Positions 42,828-51,533 of a DNA stretch of 64,000 nt are shown in pieces; position 1 is the first letter of the stretch; each line of letters begins with the position of its first letter. Under the pieces are notes generated by a model. The model saw nothing but the letters and a program-made list of their open reading frames with translations, searched no databases and had not been told where the DNA came from. The DNA comes from Zeaxanthinibacter enoshimensis (lineage in GTDB: Bacteria > Bacteroidota > Bacteroidia > Flavobacteriales > Flavobacteriaceae): positions 248,001 to 312,000 of the forward strand of contig NZ_SNYI01000003.1 of NCBI RefSeq assembly GCF_004362865.1. Direction: 5' to 3'. A program made the translations under genes and the position numbers.

Positions 42828-42908
42828 ATATTGGGAGACCAATATTAATTTTCTTTTTCATAGCAATTTTTTTCCCATCCTTAATCCAATTAAGGGTGGG
42901 TTTTGTTT
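42828..42908 (+). ncRNA. Candidate small RNA gene downstream of dnaJ
   Basis: A predicted transcript of about 80 bases lies between a consensus promoter (42791-42822) and a terminator (42874-42910). It begins with a perfect hairpin, AATATTGG-GAGA-CCAATATT (42827-42846), continues with a U-rich single-stranded stretch (42847-42873), and ends in the terminator stem. No open frame is present. The unit could be a trans-acting regulator or simply a 3' tail of dnaJ; the independent promoter favours the former. The start site is estimated from the -7 box. Confidence 0.5.
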
Positions 42909-42910
42909 TT
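42874..42910 (+). terminator. Terminator of the candidate small RNA (and dnaJ)
   Basis: CCCATCCTTAAT (42874-42885) and ATTAAGGGTGGG (42889-42900), one G-T pair, loop CCA, followed by TTTTGTTTTT. Confidence 0.88.
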
Positions 42911-43039
42911 CAGGGCTGTCCCAAACAGAACTGAAATGACTGTAACATGCTGTTTGCGTGATATTTGAGTTGAATATTGACTTCCCACAGCTGTTTTAAA
43001 ACAATGTGTTAATCCACAACCTTTTTTGGAGCAAATCTA

Positions 43040-43047
43040 TATCTTTG
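43040..43047 (+). promoter_or_regulatory. -7 box of the NatA-like ABC operon
   Basis: TATCTTTG, 14 bases before the ATG at 43062. No clear TTG partner. It supports the start at 43062 and not the in-frame ATG at 43026, which is upstream of the box. Confidence 0.5.
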
Positions 43048-43061
43048 GGAAAATTGCTTTC

Positions 43062-43997
43062 ATGAGTATTATCCTGGCTGCAGAGCAGGTTTCCAAACAG
43101 TTCGGATCCCATACTGCCCTCAATAAGGTTTCCTTAGAAATACCAAAAAACAGCATCTACGGCTTACTGGGTCCCAATGGCGCCGGTAAGACCACCCTCA
43201 TCCGTATTATCAACCAGATCACTTACCCGGACTCGGGCAGCGTATATTTTGATGGCGAGCCTTTGCAGCCTAAGCATATTGCCATGATAGGTTACCTGCC
43301 GGAAGAACGCGGGCTATATAAAAGCATGAAAGTAGGGGAGCAGGCGCTCTACCTGGCCCAGCTGAAAGGAATGGGTAAAGCCGAGGCTAAACAGAAACTC
43401 AAATTCTGGTTTGACCGCCTCGACATCGGTGACTGGTGGAATAAAAAAATACAGGAGCTCTCTAAGGGGATGGCCCAGAAGATACAGTTTATAGTCACGG
43501 TCCTGCATCAGCCCAAACTCCTGATATTTGATGAGCCATTCAGTGGTTTTGATCCCATAAACGCCAACATTATAAAAGACGAGATCCTGAAACTCAGGGA
43601 ACAGGGTACCTCTATCATATTTTCAACACACAGGATGGAATCCGTGGAAGAGCTGTGCGAGTATATCGCCTTACTGCACAATTCCGAAAAGATCCTGGAT
43701 GGCAAGTTGTCGGAGATCAAAAGGGCGTATAAGAACAATATCTTTAAAGTTGGACTGGAAACTGAAAACGGGGACGACTTGTTGAAAGAGCTGGCCCTTA
43801 CTTTCCAGATCTCCGATACTACTTACGACCCCCAGGATAGGCAGCTTAACTTCCGGGTGCAATTACCTTCCGATGATACCCGGGATTTCCTGGCCCATAT
43901 CGCAGCCAGGGCCAGTATCAATAATTTCCTGGAGACCATTCCGTCGGCCAACGATATTTTTATCCAAACTATTCAAAGAAAGAATCTAGATGAGTAA
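43062..43997 (+). CDS. ABC transporter ATP-binding subunit (NatA-like)
   Basis: 311 residues from the ATG at 43062 (MSIILAAEQVSKQFG). Walker A GPNGAGKTT (about 38), signature LSKGMAQK (about 133), Walker B LLIFDEPFSG (about 153) and H-loop FSTHRMESVEELC (about 187). The C-terminal 80 residues form an accessory domain. Its ATG-containing end overlaps the next gene (permease) by 8 bases, so the two form an ABC-2 type exporter of the NatAB class; the substrate (Na+, drug or other) is not known. Confidence 0.93.
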   Translation: MSIILAAEQVSKQFGSHTALNKVSLEIPKNSIYGLLGPNGAGKTTLIRIINQITYPDSGSVYFDGEPLQPKHIAMIGYLPEERGLYKSMKVGEQALYLAQLKGMGKAEAKQKLKFWFDRLDIGDWWNKKIQELSKGMAQKIQFIVTVLHQPKLLIFDEPFSGFDPINANIIKDEILKLREQGTSIIFSTHRMESVEELCEYIALLHNSEKILDGKLSEIKRAYKNNIFKVGLETENGDDLLKELALTFQISDTTYDPQDRQLNFRVQLPSDDTRDFLAHIAARASINNFLETIPSANDIFIQTIQRKNLDE

Positions 43998-45330
43998 ACT
44001 GGGTCTTATCATCCGCAGGGAATACCTGGCCAAGGTCAGGAACAAATCGTTTGTGATCATGACCTTCCTTTCTCCCATACTGATGGTGGGAATGGTGGTG
44101 CTGATCGCATACCTGACCAAAGTGAATGACAGTGACAAACGTGTGATTGCCATCCTGAACGAAAGCAGTTATTTTCAGAATGATTTTACGATCACCCCCA
44201 GTACTTCTTACGTCACTTTTAAGGGGCTCAGCCTGGAGAAAGCTATGGACAGTACAAGTAATATGGGGTTTTACGGCCTTCTGCATATACCAGAAAGTTC
44301 TTCCCTTCTCACCGCTGCTGAAAATTCCTCTTTCTATACCCGGGATACGCCCAGTTCTTCGGTTGTCGACATCATCGAGGATGTTTTCCAGGAACGTATC
44401 CGGGAAGAAAAGCTGGAATCAATGGGCGTCTCCAGTGCCCAATACGCCGATATCCGGGACCAGTACGAGATCCGTACCGCGACCTTCACCGGGAAAGTCA
44501 ACGTAAAGGGAATAAATGAAATAAAAGCGATCATCGGGGGCGGCTTTGGTTACATGATCATGATGTTCATCATTATCTACGGGGGCTTCGTCATGCGAAG
44601 CGTCATCGAAGAAAAGACGAGCCGGGTCATCGAGGTTATCATTTCTTCGGTGAAACCTTTTCAGCTCATGCTCGGGAAGATCATCGGAAATTCACTGGCA
44701 GGGATAACTCAGTTTGCTATCTGGATCATTTCCGCTGCGTTACTGATGTCTGCATTGGTCGTCTTCCTGGATATAGATCCCTCTGGACTTAATAATTCCG
44801 CGTCAATGGCCGGTGGCGGGATGAGCAGCCTGGCACCAAATCCGGCTGCCGATAATGCTACCCTGCAACGCTATGCCGAAGAACTTTTCCAGATCCCCTG
44901 GCTTATGCTGATCTCCTTCTTCGTGCTTTATTTCCTGCTGGGATATCTAATCTATAGTTCGATATATGCCGCTATCGGTGCCGCAGTGGATAACGAAACA
45001 GATACGCAACAGTTCATTTTCCCCATAATACTACCGCTGATGCTGGCTATCTATGTGGGATTCTTTTCTGTCTTTAATAACCCCCATGGACCTATAGCCG
45101 TCGGGTTTTCCTTATTTCCCCTGACCTCTCCCATCGTCATGATGATGCGTTTACCGGGAGGTATTGGGGAGGGTGGCGTACCTTTTTGGCAGGTCCTGAC
45201 GTCCCTGGTACTGCTTTTTGGTACCTTTATGGGCATAGTGTGGCTGGCTGCCAAGATATACCGGGTGGGCATACTCATGTACGGCAAGAAACCTTCGTAC
45301 AAGGAATTAATTAAATGGCTAAGATACTGA
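43990..45330 (+). CDS. ABC-2 type permease subunit (NatB-like)
   Basis: 446 residues. One N-terminal helix (residues 21-43), a large extracytoplasmic domain (45-175), then five or so membrane helices (180-440). Typical blocks: IRREYLAKVRNKSFVIMTFLSP, VIEEKTSRVIEVIISSVKPF with LMLGKIIGNSLAGITQF. Partner of the preceding ATPase, with overlapping genes (8 bases). The next gene starts 16 bases inside its 3' end. Confidence 0.92.
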   Translation: MSKLGLIIRREYLAKVRNKSFVIMTFLSPILMVGMVVLIAYLTKVNDSDKRVIAILNESSYFQNDFTITPSTSYVTFKGLSLEKAMDSTSNMGFYGLLHIPESSSLLTAAENSSFYTRDTPSSSVVDIIEDVFQERIREEKLESMGVSSAQYADIRDQYEIRTATFTGKVNVKGINEIKAIIGGGFGYMIMMFIIIYGGFVMRSVIEEKTSRVIEVIISSVKPFQLMLGKIIGNSLAGITQFAIWIISAALLMSALVVFLDIDPSGLNNSASMAGGGMSSLAPNPAADNATLQRYAEELFQIPWLMLISFFVLYFLLGYLIYSSIYAAIGAAVDNETDTQQFIFPIILPLMLAIYVGFFSVFNNPHGPIAVGFSLFPLTSPIVMMMRLPGGIGEGGVPFWQVLTSLVLLFGTFMGIVWLAAKIYRVGILMYGKKPSYKELIKWLRY

Positions 45331-46271
45331 TGGTTCTACAGGATTCAGAGACTTCAAAAGTAAAGGAGATCATCAAAGAGGATGTCTGGTCTACGATCAA
45401 GGAATTCCTCAACCTCGGGTTACACCTTGGGGAAGGAGAAGGTTCTATACATATTACTATAGGACTGCTCTTGCTCCTGACCCTGGCTTTCATCGTGACA
45501 TCTTTCCTCCTGAAGTGGTTACGCAGGATACTTACCAGGAAAATGGAGGGGGAAGACAAGATGAAATTCATCAGCGTCTTTAAATTCATAAATTATATCG
45601 TCTATGTGGCAGTGATCCTTGCGACGATGAGTGCAGCTGGGATCAATGTAACCTTGTTGCTAACAGCTTCAGCCGCCCTTTTTGTCGGGTTGGGGCTTGC
45701 ATTGCAAGAACTCTTCCAGGATATTATTGCCGGAATATTTATCATTTCAGATAAATCACTCCATGTGGGCGATATTGTAGAGGTGGATGGTAAAGTAGGG
45801 AAGGTCTTCGAAATCAAACTACGTTCCACAAGGGCTCTTACCCGGGATGACAAGGTGCTGATCATCCCTAACCATAAGTTCCTGAGCGATATTATCTATA
45901 ATTATACCCAGAACCATAAAACAACCCGTGAATCTGTGTCGGTTGGAGTTGCTTATGGAAGTGATGTGGATCTGGTCACCGATCTCCTGCTTCAATCCGT
46001 GGCCGATCAGAAAGGGGTATTACAAAATCCCAAACCTTTTGTACTCTTTAATGATTTCGGGGATTCAGCCCTGCTCTTTTCAATCAACTATTTTACTTCG
46101 GATAGTTTTGGTGCACCGCGGATCAAAAGCCAGATACGCTATAAGATCGATGCTAAATTCCGTGAAAACAACGTTACCATACCTTTCCCGCAGCGCGATG
46201 TACATATATTTCAGCAACAGCCCTTTCGCCACAGTAGTGTAAGAAATAATAAGGAAGGGGAGGGGTCTTGA
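45315..46271 (+). CDS. MscS-family mechanosensitive channel
   Basis: 318 residues. A short cytoplasmic or periplasmic N-terminus, helices at about 55-75 and 95-135, and the pore-lining TM3 region TASAALFVGLGLALQELFQDIIAGIFI (read as adjacent blocks ALFVGLGLALQ and ELFQDIIAGIF), then the beta domain HVGDIVEVDGKVGKVFEI and the C-terminal alpha/beta domain. Releases solutes on hypo-osmotic shock. Overlaps the permease gene by 16 bases, so co-translated. Confidence 0.93.
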   Translation: MAKILMVLQDSETSKVKEIIKEDVWSTIKEFLNLGLHLGEGEGSIHITIGLLLLLTLAFIVTSFLLKWLRRILTRKMEGEDKMKFISVFKFINYIVYVAVILATMSAAGINVTLLLTASAALFVGLGLALQELFQDIIAGIFIISDKSLHVGDIVEVDGKVGKVFEIKLRSTRALTRDDKVLIIPNHKFLSDIIYNYTQNHKTTRESVSVGVAYGSDVDLVTDLLLQSVADQKGVLQNPKPFVLFNDFGDSALLFSINYFTSDSFGAPRIKSQIRYKIDAKFRENNVTIPFPQRDVHIFQQQPFRHSSVRNNKEGEGS

Positions 46272-46272
46272 T

Positions 46273-47142
46273 ATGAGCAGGAGCCTACTGAGTCTGTTTT
46301 TGATTTTTGTTTGCTGTTCGGCCTGGTCACAAAGTACAGACCTCTTCAGGGCAGAATATACCATCTTGCCAAAAGATGATTCCGACATAAGGGTAGCCCG
46401 GTACCGCTTCCTGGTGAATGTTCCTTTTAAAGTAACCGAAGACCAGTACCTGGTCACCGGGGCTGAATATAACCAGGTCGTGGTAGGAAGTGACAGGGAA
46501 TTGCCCTTTGATGAAAAGCAGATAGAAAAACTGCACGTGATCGACCTGAACCTGGGGTATATTTTTAAATGGAACGAAGATTGGAGATTCGTGGCCATCC
46601 TCAGTCCCCGGCTGGCATCGAACCTGGTTGGAGGGATACAGGGAAGGGACCTGAAAATGAATGCTACTGCCACGTTCTGGAAGGAGAAGAAAGATGCTGA
46701 GAAACCTTACAGGCTGGTACTGGGACTCAGTTATAATGCAACGACCGGCCTGCCATTCCCTCTGCCACTTGTCAGTTACTACAGGCGCTTTCACCCGGAT
46801 TGGTCATTTGCCCTAGGGGTACCAAAATCCCAATTGAAATACCACCTGGATAAACGCCATACCCTGGAAACGGCACTGTTTTTGGATGGCTATTTTGTGA
46901 ACATACAGGATGACCTTATTTTTGATGATAATTCCCGGGCAGCCTCCATCTCATTATCCGCTTTGGTTGCAGCTTTGGGTTACCAGTATAACATAGATAA
47001 GCATATTTCCCTTTTTGCAATGGCAGGATACACGGTGACCCAGGATGGTGTACTCCGCGACGACCGGAGGAAGAATGTATACGTACTGAATGACCAGGGA
47101 AATATCTATTTTAGGACTGGATTTAAGGTCTCATTATTTTAA
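46273..47142 (+). CDS. DUF6268-like outer-membrane beta-barrel protein
   Basis: 289 residues, signal peptide MSRSLLSLFLIFVCCSAWSQ. The mature protein consists of alternating strands with aromatic girdles (YRFLVNVPFKV, LNLGYIFKWNEDWRFVAIL, SYYRRFHPDWSFALGV, FRTGFKVSLF) and ends in Phe, as outer-membrane barrels do. It resembles DUF6268. Separated from the MscS stop by a single base, and 12 bases before the response regulator. Role unknown. Confidence 0.72.
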   Translation: MSRSLLSLFLIFVCCSAWSQSTDLFRAEYTILPKDDSDIRVARYRFLVNVPFKVTEDQYLVTGAEYNQVVVGSDRELPFDEKQIEKLHVIDLNLGYIFKWNEDWRFVAILSPRLASNLVGGIQGRDLKMNATATFWKEKKDAEKPYRLVLGLSYNATTGLPFPLPLVSYYRRFHPDWSFALGVPKSQLKYHLDKRHTLETALFLDGYFVNIQDDLIFDDNSRAASISLSALVAALGYQYNIDKHISLFAMAGYTVTQDGVLRDDRRKNVYVLNDQGNIYFRTGFKVSLF

Positions 47143-47154
47143 AAAACAATTGCA

Positions 47155-48318
47155 ATGTCAAAAATACTGGTTATAGAAGATGAATCCGCCATCCGGAGGG
47201 TTCTGGTGAAGATACTTTCAGAGGAAAATGAGGCTTACCAGGTTGAAGAGGCTGAGCACGGAGCTGCAGGCCTGGACCTCGTAAAGAAGAATGATTACGA
47301 CCTGGTCCTCTGTGATATCAAAATGCCGCGGATGGATGGAGTGGAAGTGTTACAGGAAGCACGAAAACTAAAGCCCGAGGTGCCCTTTATCATGATCTCC
47401 GGTCATGGTGACCTGGATACCGCTGTCAATACCATGCGCCTGGGCGCCTTTGATTACATTTCCAAGCCACCGGATCTGAACAGGCTTCTGACGACTGTGC
47501 GCAATGCCCTGGATCGTAAGGAACTGGTTGTGGAGAACAAGATACTGAAGAAGAAGGTCAGCAAGAATTACGAGATGGTAGGCAAGAGCAAGGAGATCGA
47601 TGCCATCAAGGAGATAATAGATAAAGTGGCACCCACAGATGCAAGGGTGCTTATCACCGGGGAGAATGGTACGGGAAAAGAGCTTGTCGCACACTGGATT
47701 CACCAGAAAAGTGATCGTAGTGATGCTCCGTTTATCGAAGTGAATTGCGCAGCCATCCCCTCAGAACTAATAGAGAGTGAACTTTTCGGGCATGTGAAAG
47801 GGGCTTTTACATCTGCTGTAAAAGACCGTGCGGGGAAATTTGAAGCCGCGAACAAGGGTACGATCTTCCTGGATGAAGTGGGAGATATGAGCCTGTCTGC
47901 CCAGGCTAAAGTGTTACGGGCCCTGCAGGAAAACAAGATTTCACGGGTAGGTACGGATAAGGATATCAAGGTGGATGTGCGTGTAGTGGCGGCCACCAAT
48001 AAGGATCTCCAGAAAGAGATCGCGGAAGGTAATTTCCGGGAGGATCTCTACCACAGGCTCGCCGTTATCCTGGTTAGAGTACCGGCACTGAACGACCGGA
48101 GGGAGGATATACCGTTACTTATTGAACACTTCGCTTCCAAGATTGCCGAGGAACACGGCAGCAGTCCCAAAAAGTTCAGCGCTAAAGCGGTAGAACTTCT
48201 TAAAGGCTATAACTGGACCGGGAATATCCGTGAACTCAGGAACGTTGTGGAACGACTCATCATTCTCGGTGGAGATACTGTGTCCGAAGAGGATGTGAAA
48301 CTCTTTGCCAGTAAATAA
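47155..48318 (+). CDS. NtrC-like response regulator without the DNA-binding domain
   Basis: 387 residues. Receiver domain 1-120 with phosphoacceptor Asp in LVLCDIKMPRMDG (about 52) and Lys in YISKPP; AAA+ domain about 145-370: Walker A GENGTGKE (about 168), GAFTSA loop (about 217, normally GAFTGA), FLDEVGDM Walker B (about 239), and R-finger region NFREDLYHRL. The usual C-terminal Fis-type helix-turn-helix (about 50-60 residues) is absent; the protein stops 20 residues after the AAA+ lid. It may act on sigma-54 or other partners without binding DNA itself. Ends the 43062-48318 gene run. Confidence 0.9.
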   Translation: MSKILVIEDESAIRRVLVKILSEENEAYQVEEAEHGAAGLDLVKKNDYDLVLCDIKMPRMDGVEVLQEARKLKPEVPFIMISGHGDLDTAVNTMRLGAFDYISKPPDLNRLLTTVRNALDRKELVVENKILKKKVSKNYEMVGKSKEIDAIKEIIDKVAPTDARVLITGENGTGKELVAHWIHQKSDRSDAPFIEVNCAAIPSELIESELFGHVKGAFTSAVKDRAGKFEAANKGTIFLDEVGDMSLSAQAKVLRALQENKISRVGTDKDIKVDVRVVAATNKDLQKEIAEGNFREDLYHRLAVILVRVPALNDRREDIPLLIEHFASKIAEEHGSSPKKFSAKAVELLKGYNWTGNIRELRNVVERLIILGGDTVSEEDVKLFASK

Positions 48319-48328
48319 CCGGTTGTAA

Positions 48329-49012
48329 TTAATTAGCACAATCCAGCAGGCGAGTCATGGCCCGCGAGGTTATCAGCTGGGTGCGATAATGGTAATACTG
48401 TTGCGCCTCGGTCAGGTCTTTCCTGAGCAATTGCTGCTCCGAATGCTTATAGATCTTTTCTGCAAAAGCAAAGGCTTCTTCACAATTCACCGTCTCTACC
48501 ACCAGCTCAAGGGATTCTTTATAACCCTGTAAGGATCGGTCTATGCGTTCCTGCATGGCTACAGTATCCTTTATTGAGGGATCACTTATTGCAACTGTCG
48601 GATCCAATTTGATCAGTTCGTCAGCATAAGGGCTGATATGGAACAGGTCGTGCTGGTTGATGGCTTCCTTGGTTTCCAGGGTAAGTTCCAGGGACTGGAA
48701 TAAAAGGATCTTACCGCCTCTCATGTTGTCTGCCTTGACAGCCCGTTTCAGAAGTTCCAGGCTTTCCAGGAGAATATCCCTGGCTTCTTTACAGCCACAG
48801 GATTCCATTTGTTTCCTTGAATTCTCTATGCCGTTGATAGCTTTATAGGCAAAATATCGCGCCATTTTGAGCTCTGTCGCAGCGATAGCCTTTTCGGTCT
48901 GGGATTGTATAAATGAAATATTGGAGCCGGCATAGGCACAATCTTTCTTATTTCCGAAAGATGACAGCACTGCCCACAGGCAGATCAGTAGTAGGGGAAG
49001 GCCTCTTTTCAT
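48329..49012 (-). CDS. Secreted helical protein of unknown function
   Basis: 227 residues from the ATG at 49012 (MKRGLPLLLICLWAVLSSFG, signal peptide). The mature protein is all-helical with two Cys pairs/clusters (DCAYAG, SCGCKEA, NCEEA, LDCAN). Repeated blocks such as KMARYFAYKAINGIENSRKQM and ESLELLKRAVKADNM suggest helical hairpins. No family recognised; proteins of this type are annotated as hypothetical in flavobacteria. Convergent with the response regulator. Confidence 0.7.
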   Translation of the reverse strand: MKRGLPLLLICLWAVLSSFGNKKDCAYAGSNISFIQSQTEKAIAATELKMARYFAYKAINGIENSRKQMESCGCKEARDILLESLELLKRAVKADNMRGGKILLFQSLELTLETKEAINQHDLFHISPYADELIKLDPTVAISDPSIKDTVAMQERIDRSLQGYKESLELVVETVNCEEAFAFAEKIYKHSEQQLLRKDLTEAQQYYHYRTQLITSRAMTRLLDCAN

Positions 49013-49202
49013 GGCGTAAGTGTTTGAATATGTAGGATTTGGGAAGATTAAAGATAGCTTGGGACGAGCTTGCGGCCTCAATTAATCGTCAAAAAGGAAG
49101 TTTGTAGGGATAAACAAACAAAAACATACTGATTCGATGTCCTGTTTAGTGATTTTTATGCCTTGAGGCAGGTGCATCCCGAAAAAATGTTATTTTTCTT
49201 GT

Positions 49203-50087
49203 ATGAAATCAATCCAACCAGAAGATTACAGGGCCAGTTCCGATGTGGTTTTAAAAGAAAACCGCACCTACCAGGACTTTGAACTGGACAAAAAAGACTT
49301 AAAAGAAGAACTTCAACGGGTGCGTAAAAAACTGGGCGACTTCCAGAATACGATGTATGCCCACGGAAAATACGCCGTACTGATCTGCCTCCAGGGTATG
49401 GATACTGCAGGAAAAGACAGCCTGGTCCGTGAAGTTTTTAAGGATTTTAATGCAAGGGGGGTGGTCGTACATAGTTTTAAGGTCCCTACCGAACTAGAAC
49501 GCGATCACGATTACCTGTGGAGGCACTATATCGCCTTACCGGCACGAGGGAAATTCGGGGTATTCAATCGAACCCATTATGAGAATGTCCTGGTGACCCG
49601 GGTGCACCCTGAATATATCCTGGGTGAGAATTTACCCGGGGTAGAGAGTGTGGCCGATATTGACGAGGCATTCTGGGACAGACGTTTTGACCAGATAAAC
49701 GATTTTGAAAGACATCTCGCAGAGAACGGTACCCTTGTGTTCAAATTCTTCCTGCATATTTCCAAGGAAGAACAACGGCAGCGTCTCCTTAGGCGGTTAC
49801 GCCTGAAGCACAAGCATTGGAAATTTTCCCCCGGAGATCTGGAAGAGCGGAAATTATGGGATCTGTATATGGACTGTTACCAGGATGCCATCAGGCGTAC
49901 TACCCATGACCACGCTCCCTGGTTCGTTGTTCCTGCTGATAATAAGAATGCAGCCAGGGTCATCGTGGCGTCAATACTGTGGGAAGCGTTAAATAAATAC
50001 AAAGATATCGTAGAGCCCGAACTCGATGAGAAAATAAGGGCTAATATTGCTGAATACAAACAGCAACTGGAAAACGAAAAAGAATGA
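49203..50087 (+). CDS. ppk2: Polyphosphate kinase 2
   Basis: 294 residues. Transfers phosphate between polyphosphate and nucleotides. Seen: Walker A-like GMDTAGKDSLVREVF (about 67), the FNRTHYENVLVTRVHP block (about 121), lid region with RRLRLKHKHWKFSPGDLEERKLWD (read as RRLRLKHKHWKFSP then GDLEERKLW) and WFVVPADNKNAARVIV near the end. Length and motifs fit a single-domain PPK2 (class I/III by length). Its stop codon overlaps the ATG of the peptidase gene (ATGA). Confidence 0.92.
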   Translation: MKSIQPEDYRASSDVVLKENRTYQDFELDKKDLKEELQRVRKKLGDFQNTMYAHGKYAVLICLQGMDTAGKDSLVREVFKDFNARGVVVHSFKVPTELERDHDYLWRHYIALPARGKFGVFNRTHYENVLVTRVHPEYILGENLPGVESVADIDEAFWDRRFDQINDFERHLAENGTLVFKFFLHISKEEQRQRLLRRLRLKHKHWKFSPGDLEERKLWDLYMDCYQDAIRRTTHDHAPWFVVPADNKNAARVIVASILWEALNKYKDIVEPELDEKIRANIAEYKQQLENEKE

Positions 50088-51478
50088 AAAAACTACTTGT
50101 ATTGCTGCTTCTGGCGACATTTGCCCAGGCACAGACCAAGGACGAACAACAAATCAGATCTTTATATGATGCCGCCCTGACCGAGGGCAAAGCTTACGAC
50201 TGGTTGAATCACTTATCTAACCAGATCGGGGGAAGATTGTCAGGCTCAGTACAGGCAGAGCAAGCAGTGAAATATACTAAGCAAGAACTGGAAAAATTAG
50301 GACTGGACCGCGTATGGCTTCAACCGGTGATGGTTCCCAAATGGGTTCGTGGTACTCCCGAGTATGCCTTTATAGAGACAAAGCCGGGTCTTACCAATAA
50401 TGTACCGGTCTGTGCCCTTGGCGGATCTGTTGCCACGCCTCTTGGAGGGATAAAGGCAGGCGTAGTAGAAGTTAAAGGGATAGAGGAACTGGAACAACTT
50501 GGAAGAAAGAATATAGAAGGGAAGATCGTATTCTTTAACCGACCCATGGAAGCCACCCAGATCAACACTTTTAAGGCATATGGCGGTTGTGTGGACCAGC
50601 GCTACAGCGGGGCCATGGAAGCTGCAAAATTCGGGGCAGCAGCGGTAATAGTAAGGTCGATGAACCTGAGGCTGGACGACCTTCCGCATACTGGTTCTAT
50701 GAGCTACGGAGATCTGCCCGTATCCGAAAGGATCCCTGCTGCAGCGATCAGTACGAATGGGGCCGAGTTCCTCAGCACCACCCTTAAACTTCAGCCGGAC
50801 ATCAAATTCTACCTGAAACAGAATTGCAAGCAATTAGAAGATGTTCAGTCCTATAACGTGATCGGGGAGGTTCGTGGAACTGAAGAACCAGAAAAGATCA
50901 TGGTCGTTGGTGGTCACCTGGATTCATGGGACCTAGGCGACGGGTCTCACGATGACGGCGCAGGTTGCGTTCAAAGTATGGAAGTTCTCCGCTTGTTCAA
51001 AGAAACGGGTTATAAACCTAAAAAGACCCTAAGGGTAGTATTGTTTATGAATGAAGAGAACGGTCTTAGGGGAGGCACGGAATACGCCGCCCAGGCAGCG
51101 AAAAAGAAGGAAAAACATGTTTTTGCCCTCGAGAGCGATGCCGGCGGCTTCAGCCCACGGGGTTTTAATTTTGATGCTCCCCAGGGCTTTATGAAAACCG
51201 TAGAGAGCTGGAAACCATTGTTGGAACCGTACCTGCTTCACCAGTTCGTAAGTGGAGGTGGCGGTGCGGATATAGGTCCCTTAAGGGGTGAAGGTGTTAT
51301 CCTGGCTGGATTAATGCCTGATTCGCAGCGCTACTTTGACCATCATCATGCTGAGAACGATACTTTTGAGCATGTCAATAAAAGAGAACTGGAATTGGGA
51401 GCAGCAGCCATGGCCAGCCTCATTTACCTCTATGATAACTACGGAGATGAATCTACTGCTATGGATAATGGGAAATAA
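50084..51478 (+). CDS. M28-family secreted aminopeptidase
   Basis: 464 residues with signal peptide MKKLLVLLLLATFAQAQ. A PA-like domain (about 125-230) is inserted before the catalytic domain. Zn ligands and catalytic residues: HLDSWDLGDG (about 282), HDDGAGC (about 288), NEENGLRGGTEYA (about 325, Glu pair), and LESDAGGF (Asp, about 351), with a further His in RYFDHHHAEND. Overlaps the PPK2 stop codon (ATGA), so translation is coupled. Likely periplasmic or secreted dipeptidase/carboxypeptidase Q-like. Confidence 0.93.
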   Translation: MKKLLVLLLLATFAQAQTKDEQQIRSLYDAALTEGKAYDWLNHLSNQIGGRLSGSVQAEQAVKYTKQELEKLGLDRVWLQPVMVPKWVRGTPEYAFIETKPGLTNNVPVCALGGSVATPLGGIKAGVVEVKGIEELEQLGRKNIEGKIVFFNRPMEATQINTFKAYGGCVDQRYSGAMEAAKFGAAAVIVRSMNLRLDDLPHTGSMSYGDLPVSERIPAAAISTNGAEFLSTTLKLQPDIKFYLKQNCKQLEDVQSYNVIGEVRGTEEPEKIMVVGGHLDSWDLGDGSHDDGAGCVQSMEVLRLFKETGYKPKKTLRVVLFMNEENGLRGGTEYAAQAAKKKEKHVFALESDAGGFSPRGFNFDAPQGFMKTVESWKPLLEPYLLHQFVSGGGGADIGPLRGEGVILAGLMPDSQRYFDHHHAENDTFEHVNKRELELGAAAMASLIYLYDNYGDESTAMDNGK

Positions 51479-51505
51479 GCCAGTGTCTGAACGGTGGTAA
51501 TTGAT

Positions 51506-51513
51506 TATCTTTG
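51506..51513 (+). promoter_or_regulatory. -7 box of the cyclophilin-FKBP gene
   Basis: TATCTTTG, 20 bases before the ATG at 51534. Confidence 0.5.
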
Positions 51514-51533
51514 CGCCTTAAAATTCAAATAAC

